Shown: positions 52,567-62,445 of the stretch, piece by piece | How positions within the stretch are numbered: position 1 is the first letter of the stretch | Layout of the letters: every line of letters begins with the position of its first letter | NCBI GenBank assembly: GCA_903871855.1 | Contig: CAIQIK010000042.1 | Span: forward strand, 93,926 to 157,925 | DNA length: 64,000 nucleotides | Reading direction: 5' to 3' | Source: an uncultured Caldisericota bacterium | GTDB taxonomy: Bacteria; Caldisericota; Caldisericia; Cryosericales; Cryosericaceae | The notes under the pieces: generated by a model | Told to the model about the DNA's origin: nothing | Seen by the model: only the letters and a program-made list of their open reading frames with translations | The model's database searches: none | Program-made: the position numbers and the translations under genes

Positions 52567-55077
52567 TCAGAGAGTCTGGTTGCGTATCCACCGGTCAAGA
52601 TGCTGCAGGAGGCTCTCCTGACTTTCCATGGGCAAGAACAGCGAGGGTGTCGGCAGAACAGTCCGGATACGATCTGCGTAGGCAGAACTGAAGCTCCGGT
52701 TGTCCAGCATAAAGACGCTTCGGAGCGTGTGTGGGTCCATCTGGTGTAGCGTGTACTGCAACAGGGTCAGTGCATAGGGGAGATCGAACTGCCGGAAGGT
52801 ATCGCCCCGTCTCTCTTTGAGCGCTTGTTTGAGGCGCATCACCGTCGGAAGGAACGAGTTGGGAAACTGCAGCTTGGTGACAAACAGGAACTTCGCTGAG
52901 ACGATATCACCGAAGCTCAGGTAGTCAAACGGGATGAGGAGGATGGCTTTGTTCTGGCCGGAAAACTGTTCTAGGAGTTGCGTACGTGTGTGCCCGTTCT
53001 TGGGAAGCAACAGGCTGTATTCGGCCAGTCCGGGCTCGCGCGCAAGAAACGACTGCATGCGGCGCAATGTCTCGAGAGAGTTCGAGGCGACCATCGCTTT
53101 TCCAGGGAAGCGTCTCATCGTTTCAGCAATAAGACGCGCGCCGTTCTTTTCGAATCCGGACTCGTTCGGCTTCGGCAGGTGCAGCGTCACGAACGTAGGG
53201 ACGCGAGGGCCATACGGCTCACAATCGATGACAACGGCGGTAGGCTCGGGGCCCGTGAGGCCGAATGTCTCGGGCAGAAATCGCTGGTCACCCGCAGGAC
53301 ATACACTCGTCCCGGCGAGGAGGAATTGGACGTTAGCGTTGCACGCCCGGATGCGTGAGGCGAGGACCGTTCTCGTACTCGCCAGCACAATCTCCTGACC
53401 CTGACGTTCCATCCAGACGGCATAGGTAGGGTTGTCTGCGTTGTCCAGAACAGAGGCGAGGTCGCGACACTGGGTCAGGTATGCCATTCGCATTGTTGCA
53501 GGCAGTGTCTCCCCTGCGTTGGCGAAGGCCTCCACCATTGCGTCCGCCGTGGATCTGAGCGCCGCGAGCACACCAGCAGACCAGAGTGTTTCACCGATTG
53601 CGATGCGCCCTCGGACCCCGGCGTTTTCCTGGTGGGTCACATGCACGTAGAGCTCCTCGAGAAAACTCCCGGCGCGTGCAGCAAGGTCGGCTACAATGGC
53701 GAGACCCGGAGCTTCGTGTCGCTCGCCTGCAACACCGGCGATAATACGCAGCATGCTCGACGTGACCTGTCTCTCTGGTACGTCGAGCGCGTCACTCATG
53801 AGTTTCTCGGTCTCAGGCGAAGAGACCAAGACCGGTGTCGACTCACCAAGTTCATGGAATACGTGAGGTGCCTCGGCGAGGTCGGTTACGTGGAGGTGGG
53901 CGACGCGCGCACGGGCCAGCGATTCCCGGACAGGACACACGTCATGAAACGGACAGCTCGACTCGAGCTGGCAGTGAGCTGCCGATATGTGGTTGACCAG
54001 GCGGGATTTCTTGAGGAACAGCGGCATGCCGGGGATGAAAACCGAGCGCGTCTGCCATTCATAAACGATGAGAGCTGAAAGCTCAAAGCCGAATTCGCGG
54101 CGCATCGTAGGACTGCGGGTCGCTCCATCGAGCAGCATGAGGCAGACGAGGTTGTTAGGGCTCTCCTGCGATATCCAGAGCGGCCGCGAATCTCCAGGTC
54201 GCGCGTCTTCAAGGAGCGGTTCGATGGCCGCAGGCGCGCGCAGCAACACCGCGCCAGGGCGTGTGGATGCCTGGACATCCGCGAGGTACCGGGCCCGAAG
54301 TGACTGAGGTTCACACTGCAGCAAAACATCGCGGCCAGAATCCAGCAACGCCATCTCTGGCGAAACTATGTCGCTGGCGGTACCTGGTTTCAGCGCCTTC
54401 AGGTGTGGCAGACGGGAAAGGTCGAGGTCCGTGAGAACACCCTCTAAGCCTGTCATCTCAGATGGTTTAACCGTCGTTCTGGTATCGCTGGTGTCCAGCA
54501 GCCCCAAATCTACCACGACCGGATAGAGAAGCTGGACTCGCTGCACAATGGCATCAGGAAGTGTAGACTGCGTAATCTTGTCCTTCAGTTTGCGGTAGAA
54601 GCGAAATAAGGAGAGACTGTCTCCAAGAGCCCTGTGAGTTTCCTCTTTCTTGATTTCGAGCGAGTCGACCAGTGCAACGAGACTATGACTCTGCAGGTCC
54701 GGGAAGAAGATGCGTGCGAGTTCCAGCGTATCAAACACAGGATTAGCGAGCTGACCGTGCAGCGCTCTGCGCAGGAAGCCTGCATCAAAGCTGGAGTTGT
54801 GCGCCAGCAACGGACTGTCACCCGCAAACTGCAGGAACTCGTCGACAACCTGGTCCACGGGTTCTGCAGGTTCGAGGTCAAGAGGAGTTATCCCCGTGAG
54901 GGCGGAGATGAATTCGGGCAGACGAGCCCCTTCCTTCAGACGGCAAAACTGCTCAAATCGTCCGACCTCCTTGCCTCCACGTACCTTCACGGCACCAATT
55001 TCGATGATTTGATCGGAAGCCTGATCGAGGCCTGTAGTTTCGAGGTCGAAGAAGACGAGTTCCTGTTCGTTTTTCAA
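52567..55077 (-). CDS. DnaQ exonuclease fused to a degenerate DinG-like helicase region
   Basis: An 836-aa protein. The N-terminal 3'-5' exonuclease domain is intact: FDLETTG (D11, E13), HNSSFDAGF (D98), HRALGDS (H148, D153). The remaining 600 residues resemble the DinG/XPD scaffold in order, with a C-rich segment CQLESSCPFHDVC near residue 375 and the end region RLKQALKERRG. However, no Walker A (GxGKS/T), no DEAH box and no QxxGRxIR motif can be found. It is probably an exonuclease with a non-catalytic helicase-like body. TTG start with AGGA upstream; 11 bp after mutS2. Confidence 0.8.
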   Translation of the reverse strand: MKNEQELVFFDLETTGLDQASDQIIEIGAVKVRGGKEVGRFEQFCRLKEGARLPEFISALTGITPLDLEPAEPVDQVVDEFLQFAGDSPLLAHNSSFDAGFLRRALHGQLANPVFDTLELARIFFPDLQSHSLVALVDSLEIKKEETHRALGDSLSLFRFYRKLKDKITQSTLPDAIVQRVQLLYPVVVDLGLLDTSDTRTTVKPSEMTGLEGVLTDLDLSRLPHLKALKPGTASDIVSPEMALLDSGRDVLLQCEPQSLRARYLADVQASTRPGAVLLRAPAAIEPLLEDARPGDSRPLWISQESPNNLVCLMLLDGATRSPTMRREFGFELSALIVYEWQTRSVFIPGMPLFLKKSRLVNHISAAHCQLESSCPFHDVCPVRESLARARVAHLHVTDLAEAPHVFHELGESTPVLVSSPETEKLMSDALDVPERQVTSSMLRIIAGVAGERHEAPGLAIVADLAARAGSFLEELYVHVTHQENAGVRGRIAIGETLWSAGVLAALRSTADAMVEAFANAGETLPATMRMAYLTQCRDLASVLDNADNPTYAVWMERQGQEIVLASTRTVLASRIRACNANVQFLLAGTSVCPAGDQRFLPETFGLTGPEPTAVVIDCEPYGPRVPTFVTLHLPKPNESGFEKNGARLIAETMRRFPGKAMVASNSLETLRRMQSFLAREPGLAEYSLLLPKNGHTRTQLLEQFSGQNKAILLIPFDYLSFGDIVSAKFLFVTKLQFPNSFLPTVMRLKQALKERRGDTFRQFDLPYALTLLQYTLHQMDPHTLRSVFMLDNRSFSSAYADRIRTVLPTPSLFLPMESQESLLQHLDRWIRNQTL

Positions 55078-55088
55078 GTGGTTCCTTT

Positions 55089-57392
55089 CTATTTGAAGTA
55101 GGCAATTGTCACTCCATCGCCACCCTCTTCGGGGCTCGAAAAGCTGAAGTGATCAATACTTGGCAGGGTCTTGAGGAATTCATGGATCTGCTTCCGCAGG
55201 ATGCCCGAACCCTTGCCATGGCAGATGTAGACGAATGCAAGGCCTGACAGGTAAGCAACGTCAATGTATTTGTCGAGTTTCTCGAGTGCCTCGTCGACGC
55301 GGTTCCCATGCAGGTCGATTTTCATGGGGACGAACGGTACCGTCGGTTCACGCGCTCCACTGTACTGCATGGCGCGGTTCTGATAGGAGTTGAGCTCGGG
55401 CTCGGACAGCTTGCGCACCTGTGCTTCAGGCACCGTCGTACGCATGGAGCCCGATTGAAGGACAAGCTTACGCTTGTCCTTCATGACATCGATGACGATG
55501 GCCTGTTTGTTGACCGAGGTGATGATGACCAGATCACCTGGCACGATTTCTTCGACGGGCGTGAACACGGACTTCTCTTCGTATGACCCAGCTTTCTGGA
55601 CAAGCTCCTCGCGTGCCGCTTCGACCTCCCGTTTGGCATCGCTGGCGGCCTGTGGCTGGTTCCTGAGGCTGTTCTGGAACTGCCTCATCAGATCGTCCAT
55701 ACGCTTGCTGACATCGTCCACGATGCGCTGAGCCTCAGCATGAGCTGCCTTAAGTTCCTGTTTCTCGTTTGCTTCGAGCACAGCGAGTTTTCCCTCGTAA
55801 TCATCCCGCAGCTTCTGGAGTACCTGCTGGTTCACGCTCAGGCTCTCCTTAGTATGACTGATCTCTTGGGAATCGATCACGATGCGGCTCATCAACTCAG
55901 TTGTTGCCTTGTGCTCGTTGCTGAGCTCATCATGGGCAAGCGCAAGCACGGCGTCGGGGAGTCCCAATCTCTCACAGATGGTGAACGCATGACTTTCGCC
56001 CGGGGAGCCAAGAATGAGCTCGTAGGTCGGCCGAAGCGTTTCGACGTCGAACCCGACAGAAGCGTTTCGCACTTGGTCATATCGGTACGCAAGGAGCTTT
56101 AGACTGCTGTAGTGCGTCGTGATGGCGGTCGTGACTCGCTTCTGGTACAGGAAGTCGACGATGCCGGTTGCAATGGCGGAGCCCTCCTCGGGATCCGTAC
56201 CGACCCCGAGTTCATCCAACAGGACAAGTGAGTACCGCGTAGCCTGCCCGAGGATGCGGATGATGTTCGACATATGTGCCGAGAATGTCGACAAGCTCTG
56301 TTCGATACTCTGTTCGTCGCCGATGTCAACAAGAACCTCATCATAGAGACCAACCGTGCATCCCTCCGAAGCGGGGATGAAAAGGCCTGCCTTGCTGATG
56401 AGGACCGTAAGGCCGAGGGTCTTCAGAGCAACGGTCTTGCCTCCTGTGTTTGGGCCAGTGATGACCACCATGAAGTAGTCCTTGCCTATGGAGAAAGAGA
56501 CTGGGACGCAATCCGCAACGAACGGATTGCGGATGTTGTGCAGGTTGGTTTCCAGGTTGGGGCTTACCGAAGGCTTCACACCATGCCATGATCGAGCCAA
56601 GCGCCCCTTTGCCAGACTGAAGTCGAGGTGGCCCGCCACGTTCAGCGATTTCTCGACATCTGGAGCGGCCTTTGCGATGAGGTCTGTCAAGTAGAGGAGG
56701 ATACGCGATATCTCCTTCTTCTCATCGGACTGCAGAATCTGCAGTCGGTTGTTGAGGTCGATCACCCGTGTGGGCTCGACAAACAAGGTCATACCACTGT
56801 CGGACTGGTCGTGAACAATCGACTGAATTGCATCCTTGAACTCTCGTTTGACCGGGATTACGTACCTGTCGTTTCGCATCGTTACGATGCGATCCTGAAC
56901 GACACGGCCGTACGTTTCGCTCCCGAGGATATCCTGGAGCACCTTGTTGATGGTTTTCTGCAACTCGATTTTCTCACGACGGATGGCCGCGATGTTGATC
57001 GACGCGCTGTCGAGGATGTCTCCATCCTGGTTGACACATCGCTCTATCTCCTGTGCCAGAGACGAAAACGGCTTGACGTCCTGGGAGATGCTAAACAGTG
57101 AGGGATAGAGGTCCTTGATCGTCACGAATGCTTTTCGCACACGTGACAGCTCGTTCAGAACGACGCAAATTTTCCACACTTCCTGTCCAGCGAGTTGCAG
57201 ACGCACCTTGGCCTTGTCCAGTTCAGCCCTCACGTCGAGGAGATTGCTGAGAGTCAGATCACCGAACCGCTCCAGATACGAAGACGCTTCATCGGTCTCG
57301 GTCTGGGCTGCCCTGATGGCGTCAATGCTGTCGAGCGGAGCGAGTGCGCGTGCTTCTTCGGCACCCAGCGCCGACTCAGCCTGTGATGCCAA
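55089..57392 (-). CDS. mutS2: Endonuclease/recombination suppressor MutS2
   Basis: MutS2 ATPase with a C-terminal Smr nuclease domain. Walker A is GPNTGGKTVALKTLG, Walker B is VLLDELGVGTDPEEG, and the Smr part has IDLHGNRVDEAL and ICHGKGSGIL. From the first standard start (TTG 57392) the length is 767 aa. However, 23 upstream codons, without any ATG, GTG or TTG, still read like the family N-terminus (EYTYGKVGFDRIQETL). An ATA at 57461 overlapping the pheT stop (ATAG) would give 790 aa, the usual size. True start unresolved. Confidence 0.94.
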   Translation of the reverse strand: MASQAESALGAEEARALAPLDSIDAIRAAQTETDEASSYLERFGDLTLSNLLDVRAELDKAKVRLQLAGQEVWKICVVLNELSRVRKAFVTIKDLYPSLFSISQDVKPFSSLAQEIERCVNQDGDILDSASINIAAIRREKIELQKTINKVLQDILGSETYGRVVQDRIVTMRNDRYVIPVKREFKDAIQSIVHDQSDSGMTLFVEPTRVIDLNNRLQILQSDEKKEISRILLYLTDLIAKAAPDVEKSLNVAGHLDFSLAKGRLARSWHGVKPSVSPNLETNLHNIRNPFVADCVPVSFSIGKDYFMVVITGPNTGGKTVALKTLGLTVLISKAGLFIPASEGCTVGLYDEVLVDIGDEQSIEQSLSTFSAHMSNIIRILGQATRYSLVLLDELGVGTDPEEGSAIATGIVDFLYQKRVTTAITTHYSSLKLLAYRYDQVRNASVGFDVETLRPTYELILGSPGESHAFTICERLGLPDAVLALAHDELSNEHKATTELMSRIVIDSQEISHTKESLSVNQQVLQKLRDDYEGKLAVLEANEKQELKAAHAEAQRIVDDVSKRMDDLMRQFQNSLRNQPQAASDAKREVEAAREELVQKAGSYEEKSVFTPVEEIVPGDLVIITSVNKQAIVIDVMKDKRKLVLQSGSMRTTVPEAQVRKLSEPELNSYQNRAMQYSGAREPTVPFVPMKIDLHGNRVDEALEKLDKYIDVAYLSGLAFVYICHGKGSGILRKQIHEFLKTLPSIDHFSFSSPEEGGDGVTIAYFK

Positions 57393-57457
57393 AGTCTCCT
57401 GGATACGGTCGAAACCAACCTTGCCATACGTGTATTCGCGAACCGCCTGCTGAGCCT

Positions 57458-59887
57458 CTATGCCCGGGTTCTTCGTAGTATGCCCCCTACACGAATTGCG
57501 AGGGCGTCCTCGACGGAGCTGACAAGGACATCGACCTCCTCGCCCAACAGTGTTCGGTCGGGTGAGGCGAACTCCATCGAGAAACCCACGCTCTTCTTGC
57601 CTGTCGGTAGACTGCCCCCCTGAAAACTGTCGAACACGACAATTGTCTTGAGCAGAGGGCCTCCATTCTCAGCGATGATCGCTTGCAATTGACCGGCCGC
57701 CACGTACTCGTCCACGAGGACGGCGATATCGCGCCGGATCGACGGGAACTTGGAAAACTCCTTGAAACTGACAGTTGGAATATTCTTCAGCAGTGCATCA
57801 ACGGAAAGCTCGGCGTAGAATGTGTCTCGTTCCAAGCCCAGCAGGGCGCCGACGTCGTGCCGGAGAATGCCGAGTGTCCCCAGTGTCGTGGTCTCCGATG
57901 AAACCAGGGCGCTTGCGCCAGTCTCCAGGAGAGCACAATTCGAGGAAACGACGTCACAGGGCACATGCAGATCGCGAAGAACTGACTCGACAATGCCCTT
58001 CAGCACAAAGATGCCGGCGCTGACGGCGGGCGTCGTCCAGTTGGCGTCCTGCCACTTGCCTACGAGAAGAACACCAAGCTTCGTCTCCTCGTCGAACGAC
58101 TGGTCATGAGCGCTGAACGTTTTGCCAATCTCGAACGAAGCGAATCCATCACGGCCTCGCGACAAGTTTCGCACCGCAGCTCCCGCAAGACCAACAGCCA
58201 TAGTGGGGCGCAGAGCGTCCCAATCCACGGTGAGCGGGTTGAGCAGGAGCGGTGCCGCAGGCAAGCCCATCGCGGTTATGGTGTCCTCCCGTACAAAACT
58301 GACAGTGCGTGATTCGACGAGACCAATTCCGACGAGAAGCTGACGCAGTTGCTTGCAGAGGGTCTTGAGGGGGGACTCTGAACCGCGACGCAGGACAAGG
58401 GTCGGCGCATGTGAGGGAAACTCGTTGTAGCCTTCCATTCTGACGACCTCTTCGACATATTCCGGCCAGGATGTCAGGTCGCCACGGAACGATGGAGGTG
58501 TCACGGACAGCGTGGTTCCTGTGACCCTCGACGCGATTCCTTCATAGCCGAAGAGTCGCTGTATGTCTTTGGCGTCCAGATCGGACCCCAGGTAGCCGTT
58601 TACCCGGTCCAGATCAAGACTCAGCGGTGGCCTTGCAGGAACAGGGATTCCAGCAGAAGCAACGCGTGAGACATAGGAACCGAGACACTGCTCGCGGACG
58701 AGTGCCGACAATACCCCCGGGACGGCGCTGACAGTGAGCCCAGGATCGGTGCCACGCTCGTAGAGATAGGCCGCGTCTGTCTTAATACCGAGGTGCCTGC
58801 TCGCGCGTGCGACTGCTCTCGGGTCGAAGTGTGCAATCTCGAAGACGACGCGGGCCGTCGTAGCCGTGACGCCGGATGCAAGTCCACCCATAACGCCGGC
58901 GACGGCCACAGGAACGGCGGCATCTGCGATGACGAGCGTGCCCGGTTCGAGAGGGCGCAACACGCCGTCCAGTGTGACAATAGTTTCGCCGGGCAGAGAT
59001 GTCCGTACAATGATACGATGCTCCTGAAGGCGATCATAGTCAAACGCGTGAGTCGGCTGTCCATATTGCTTCAGACAAAGATTGGTCATATCGACAATCC
59101 TGCTGACAGGGCGAATGCACAGCTGATAGAGCTGAGTTCGAAAAGCATGACTCGATAGGCCGGAGGCAACGTCTTGTATGAGGAGACCGATGTAGGAACT
59201 GCACAGGGACTGGTCTTCGATAGTCACAGTCAGGTCTCCGTCGTTTCGGGCGTGTGGAAGGGCTGAGGGCAATGGCAGCTTGATGTCTCCCATGTCGAAC
59301 GGCTGATCTGCCTCTCTTGCCTTGAGTACTTCGATCCATCGGGCCAATCCGAGAACCGACAGCGCATCGCCCCGGTCAGGCGTAACACTTATCTCGAAGG
59401 CGGTGTCTTCTACGGGCCATGCTTCTTGAAAGGGGCTCCCGACAATCGCTCCCGATCCCAGATGGAGAATACCGTCTTTCTCTTCAGAGGACAGGATGTC
59501 ACCGTCGAGTCCCAATTCCTTCCACGAACAGAGCATGCCGAACGATTCCACAGGGCCGAACATGCGTGTTGCGATATCTATGCCGTCGGCAGTCCTTCCC
59601 CCCGGGATCGCCACCGGGATGATATCACCTTCACGCACGTTGGTAGCGGCTGTGCATACACTGGTGGTTCCACGTGGACCCAGATCCAGGTCCACGCGTT
59701 GAAGCTTATGGTACGTCGGGTGGGGTGCAGTATGCACGACTCGTGCAACGAAGACATCCCTGAACGTGACCTCGGCTCTCTCCATCGATTCGATTTCGAT
59801 ACCAACGTCGCCCAGTTTTGCGGCCAATTCCTCGGGCGTGTAGCTAAAATCGATCGCGGCGTGCAGCGCAGACAGTTTGACTCTCAT
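57458..59887 (-). CDS. pheT: Phenylalanyl-tRNA synthetase beta subunit
   Basis: Large subunit of the (alpha-beta)2 enzyme, 809 aa. The N-terminal tRNA-binding OB domain (residues about 40-150, VHTAPHPTYHKLQRVDLDLG), B3/B4 editing and B5 domains, and the C-terminal FDX-ACB domain (FKEFSKFPSIRRDIAVLV) are in order. It starts 9 bp after pheS. Its stop may be overlapped by the mutS2 start. Confidence 0.97.
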   Translation of the reverse strand: MRVKLSALHAAIDFSYTPEELAAKLGDVGIEIESMERAEVTFRDVFVARVVHTAPHPTYHKLQRVDLDLGPRGTTSVCTAATNVREGDIIPVAIPGGRTADGIDIATRMFGPVESFGMLCSWKELGLDGDILSSEEKDGILHLGSGAIVGSPFQEAWPVEDTAFEISVTPDRGDALSVLGLARWIEVLKAREADQPFDMGDIKLPLPSALPHARNDGDLTVTIEDQSLCSSYIGLLIQDVASGLSSHAFRTQLYQLCIRPVSRIVDMTNLCLKQYGQPTHAFDYDRLQEHRIIVRTSLPGETIVTLDGVLRPLEPGTLVIADAAVPVAVAGVMGGLASGVTATTARVVFEIAHFDPRAVARASRHLGIKTDAAYLYERGTDPGLTVSAVPGVLSALVREQCLGSYVSRVASAGIPVPARPPLSLDLDRVNGYLGSDLDAKDIQRLFGYEGIASRVTGTTLSVTPPSFRGDLTSWPEYVEEVVRMEGYNEFPSHAPTLVLRRGSESPLKTLCKQLRQLLVGIGLVESRTVSFVREDTITAMGLPAAPLLLNPLTVDWDALRPTMAVGLAGAAVRNLSRGRDGFASFEIGKTFSAHDQSFDEETKLGVLLVGKWQDANWTTPAVSAGIFVLKGIVESVLRDLHVPCDVVSSNCALLETGASALVSSETTTLGTLGILRHDVGALLGLERDTFYAELSVDALLKNIPTVSFKEFSKFPSIRRDIAVLVDEYVAAGQLQAIIAENGGPLLKTIVVFDSFQGGSLPTGKKSVGFSMEFASPDRTLLGEEVDVLVSSVEDALAIRVGGILRRTRA

Positions 59888-59896
59888 CCAGTCACC

Positions 59897-60901
59897 TCAG
59901 AACTGACTCAGAAAGTCCAGATCGTTGTCGTAGAACATCCGAATGTCACGAATGCCGTACTTGATCATGGCTATCCGCTCGATGCCCCACCCAAACGCAA
60001 ATCCCTGGTAGATGCTGGTATCGTATCCGACCTCCCGCAGCACGTTCTGGTGGACCATGCCTGAGCCACCCATCTCGATCCATCCCGAGTTCTTGCAAGT
60101 CGGACAGCCCTTGCTACCGCAGATGGGGCACGAAATTGCAGTCTCGGCGCCTGGCTCGACAAACGGGAAGAATGAAGGAAGGAGCTTGACGCTGATGGAT
60201 GAGCCGAATACTCCTCCCACGAATTCCTGGAGTACTCCCTTCAGATCTGCGAATGTGATGCCCTTATCAATGACGAGACCTTCGACCTGCGTGAACATGG
60301 GAGTATGGCTTGCATCTACCGCGTCGCGGCGATAGCATCTACCGGTGGCAATCATCCGTATGGGCGGATGCTCACGTTTCATCGTCCGGACCTGAATAGG
60401 CGACGTGTGCGTACGGAGAAGCATGCCGGGGGCCAGGTAGAACGTGTCCTGCATGTCGCGCGCGGGGTGATCTGCAGGGATATTCAGCGCTTCGAAATTG
60501 TAGTATTCCTGCTCAATCTCCGGACCCTCTTCTATGTCGAATCCCATGGAAAGGAAGACGGACTCGACCTCCTCCTCGACTTGTGTGAGGATATGCTTCT
60601 TGCCGGTAGGCATGAGCTGCCCCGGCAGGGAGAAGTCGATGTCGTACCTGCACTCCGCGGAAGACAGATCAGACAGTCTCTGCTCGACGGCTTGCGCCGC
60701 CCATTGCTTGAGTGCATTGACTTGCTCACCGAACTGTCTGCGCTTGTCCTCGGCCACACCCGAGATCTGTTTGAGCAGCGTTGTGACCGCACCCTTCTTT
60801 CCCAGGTACTCGATCTGTGCATTTCGAACGTCCTGAACATCGCGAGCGGCCGTCAACCGCTTCTCCAGGGCCGTACGGATTTCGTCTATTGTGCTTGGCA
60901 T
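59897..60901 (-). CDS. pheS: Phenylalanyl-tRNA synthetase alpha subunit
   Basis: Catalytic class II subunit, 334 aa. An N-terminal coiled coil is followed by motif 2 (TGRCYRRDAVDASHTPMFTQ) and motif 3 (GFAFGWGIERIAM). A CPICGSKGCPTC insert resembles a zinc knuckle; such a Cys-rich insertion before motif 3 occurs in some PheS proteins. ATG 60901 has GAGGAG 7 nt upstream; 13 extra codons in a longer frame lack support. Confidence 0.97.
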   Translation of the reverse strand: MPSTIDEIRTALEKRLTAARDVQDVRNAQIEYLGKKGAVTTLLKQISGVAEDKRRQFGEQVNALKQWAAQAVEQRLSDLSSAECRYDIDFSLPGQLMPTGKKHILTQVEEEVESVFLSMGFDIEEGPEIEQEYYNFEALNIPADHPARDMQDTFYLAPGMLLRTHTSPIQVRTMKREHPPIRMIATGRCYRRDAVDASHTPMFTQVEGLVIDKGITFADLKGVLQEFVGGVFGSSISVKLLPSFFPFVEPGAETAISCPICGSKGCPTCKNSGWIEMGGSGMVHQNVLREVGYDTSIYQGFAFGWGIERIAMIKYGIRDIRMFYDNDLDFLSQF

Positions 60902-60944
60902 GTGCTGCTCCTCGTTCGGTGTCAACCAAGTGATTATCATATGA

Positions 60945-60972
60945 ATTGTACGTTGATTCGACCTGTTTACAA
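60945..60972 (-). promoter_or_regulatory. Promoter of pheS-pheT
   Basis: Minus strand TTGTAA (60972-60967), 16-bp spacer, TACAAT (60950-60945). The leader of about 37 nt leaves no room for a T-box or a leader peptide. Confidence 0.75.
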
Positions 60973-61042
60973 GCGTGTGCGCAGTTCACACGAGATGCTT
61001 GGAAACAGACGCAGGACCGATGAACAAACTTCTTGGCCAGTC

Positions 61043-61104
61043 ATTCCCACATTCGCGGGAATCCAGTCCTGTCTTGGCGCATGGGTCCCCGCCTTCGCGG
61101 GGAC
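61043..61104. repeat. Pair of REP-like inverted repeats
   Basis: First: ATTCCCAC / GCGGGAAT (61043-61062, one mismatch, loop ATTC). Second: perfect GTCCCCGC / GCGGGGAC (61085-61104, loop CTTC). The context GTCATTCCC...GGGAATCCAG is a widespread bacterial intergenic repeat form and relates to the ATTCCCGCC copies at 9041-9148 and 27230-27238. Confidence 0.8.
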
Positions 61105-61320
61105 GACGAGACAAGAGAGGTTGACCGCTCCGACGGTCTCGCATACCAGACGCTGTTTCTACTACACCGCCGATCGGGTCTCACTTACGCTATCCTCCTT
61201 GCCCGAAAGCAGCGCGTTTCTTGGGACGATGATCGTCATACTGGACAACTTCGCCGAAAACCCACATGATACTCTGACTGTTCGGGAGAAACACCATCAC
61301 TTAAGAACCTGCTCGACAGC

Positions 61321-61348
61321 TTGATAGCTCCTATTGTAGTCGTACAAT
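61321..61348 (+). promoter_or_regulatory. Promoter of the ROK kinase gene
   Basis: TTGATA (61321-61326), 16-bp spacer, TACAAT (61343-61348), about 48 bp before the ATG. Confidence 0.65.
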
Positions 61349-61396
61349 GTCCTGGATAGTACCGTTGCGTACAAAATTGATTGAGAGGTAGGCAAC

Positions 61397-62377
61397 ATGG
61401 AGACATCAAGAGCGGCAGCACGCACTGTGGCCGGAGTGGACATAGGTGGAACTAAGGTCACGTTTATCCTCTTATCGGGTGGTGCCATCGCATACAGGGT
61501 GGTATTGCCGTATGCTGCTCGGTCCAGTCGTGAATTCTCAGAGCTCATTCTGAAAGGACTGGGAGACCTCCGCCTCCGGGCGTCGGAAGCAGGGACTGCC
61601 ATCATGGGTACCGGCCTCGGGTGTGCCGGTATGGTCGACCAGAAGCGCGGCGTGCTGCTGTTCCCTCCTAACATGCCCGGCGTGCGAAATGTGGCGCTTG
61701 CGGATATCGTTAGTAAGGCCACCAGCACTCCTGCGTATCTGGAGAACGACGCCAACTGCGCCCTCTTCGCCGAGTGGATCAGCGGGGTTGCCGTCGGCCG
61801 CCGCAACGTTGTCATGTTTGCTGTCGGGACTGGTGTTGGAGGAGCGCTCATCGTGGATGGGCATCTGCATATTGGCCGCCACGGCTTTGCTGGCGAGATA
61901 GGACACCTTCCTATGGTTGAGCAGGGCCTGCCGTGTGGTTGTGGTCGGCATGGTTGCCTGGAGACCATCGCTTCCGGAAGTGGCATCGAGCGCTATGTCA
62001 AGAGCGCACTGGCTCGAGGGTCGAAGAGTCTCATGACGATAGAAGATGCTGAGTCAGCCCGGACAATCGCCGAGTTTGCTCACAACGGAGACCTACTGGC
62101 GCAACAAGCCTTCAAGCGAGCGGCCCGCTACCTCGGTCGTGCAGCTGCAGCACTGATCAATACGCTTGACCCGGATATGGTCGTGCTCGGTGGCGGGGTA
62201 GCCGAGTCAGGGCTGCTCATGGATGAAATGAAGAGTGTTGCTCAGCAACATTCTCTACCGCTTCTGTTTGAGGGCATCGAGTTTGCTATGGCGCACTACA
62301 GGAACGATGCTGGCGCCGTTGGTGCGGCTCTTCTTGCAGATCAGCTTCTCAAAGGACGGCCTGTCTATTCGATGTGA
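61397..62377 (+). CDS. ROK-family sugar kinase (probable glucokinase)
   Basis: A 326-aa cytoplasmic kinase with the phosphate loop VAGVDIGGTKVTF, substrate motif ENDANCALFAEW, GTGVGGALIVDG, and the ROK zinc signature GEIGHLPMVEQGLPCGCGRHGCLET-type region (His plus three Cys, about 170-195). Glucose is the likely substrate, since pgi is the neighbour, but ROK enzymes also act on other hexoses. GAGAGGT precedes the ATG. Confidence 0.92.
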   Translation: METSRAAARTVAGVDIGGTKVTFILLSGGAIAYRVVLPYAARSSREFSELILKGLGDLRLRASEAGTAIMGTGLGCAGMVDQKRGVLLFPPNMPGVRNVALADIVSKATSTPAYLENDANCALFAEWISGVAVGRRNVVMFAVGTGVGGALIVDGHLHIGRHGFAGEIGHLPMVEQGLPCGCGRHGCLETIASGSGIERYVKSALARGSKSLMTIEDAESARTIAEFAHNGDLLAQQAFKRAARYLGRAAAALINTLDPDMVVLGGGVAESGLLMDEMKSVAQQHSLPLLFEGIEFAMAHYRNDAGAVGAALLADQLLKGRPVYSM

Positions 62378-62445
62378 GCTAGTTTGACGCTTCTGGACGC
62401 GTCTCTCCACGACCATTTCTGCGGTGGAGTCTTGTTCGAGACTGG

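Larger units (their letters stand above)
60902..61396. other. Intergenic region between pheS and the ROK kinase
   Basis: No gene is recognised in these 495 bases. They contain the divergent promoters of pheS and the ROK gene and two REP-like inverted repeats at 61043-61104. Confidence 0.6.

Noticed and set aside
62405..62429. Terminator between ROK gene and pgi
   Set aside because: The CTCCAC/GTGGAG arms are 6 bp with a 13-nt loop and no T-run; not convincing.
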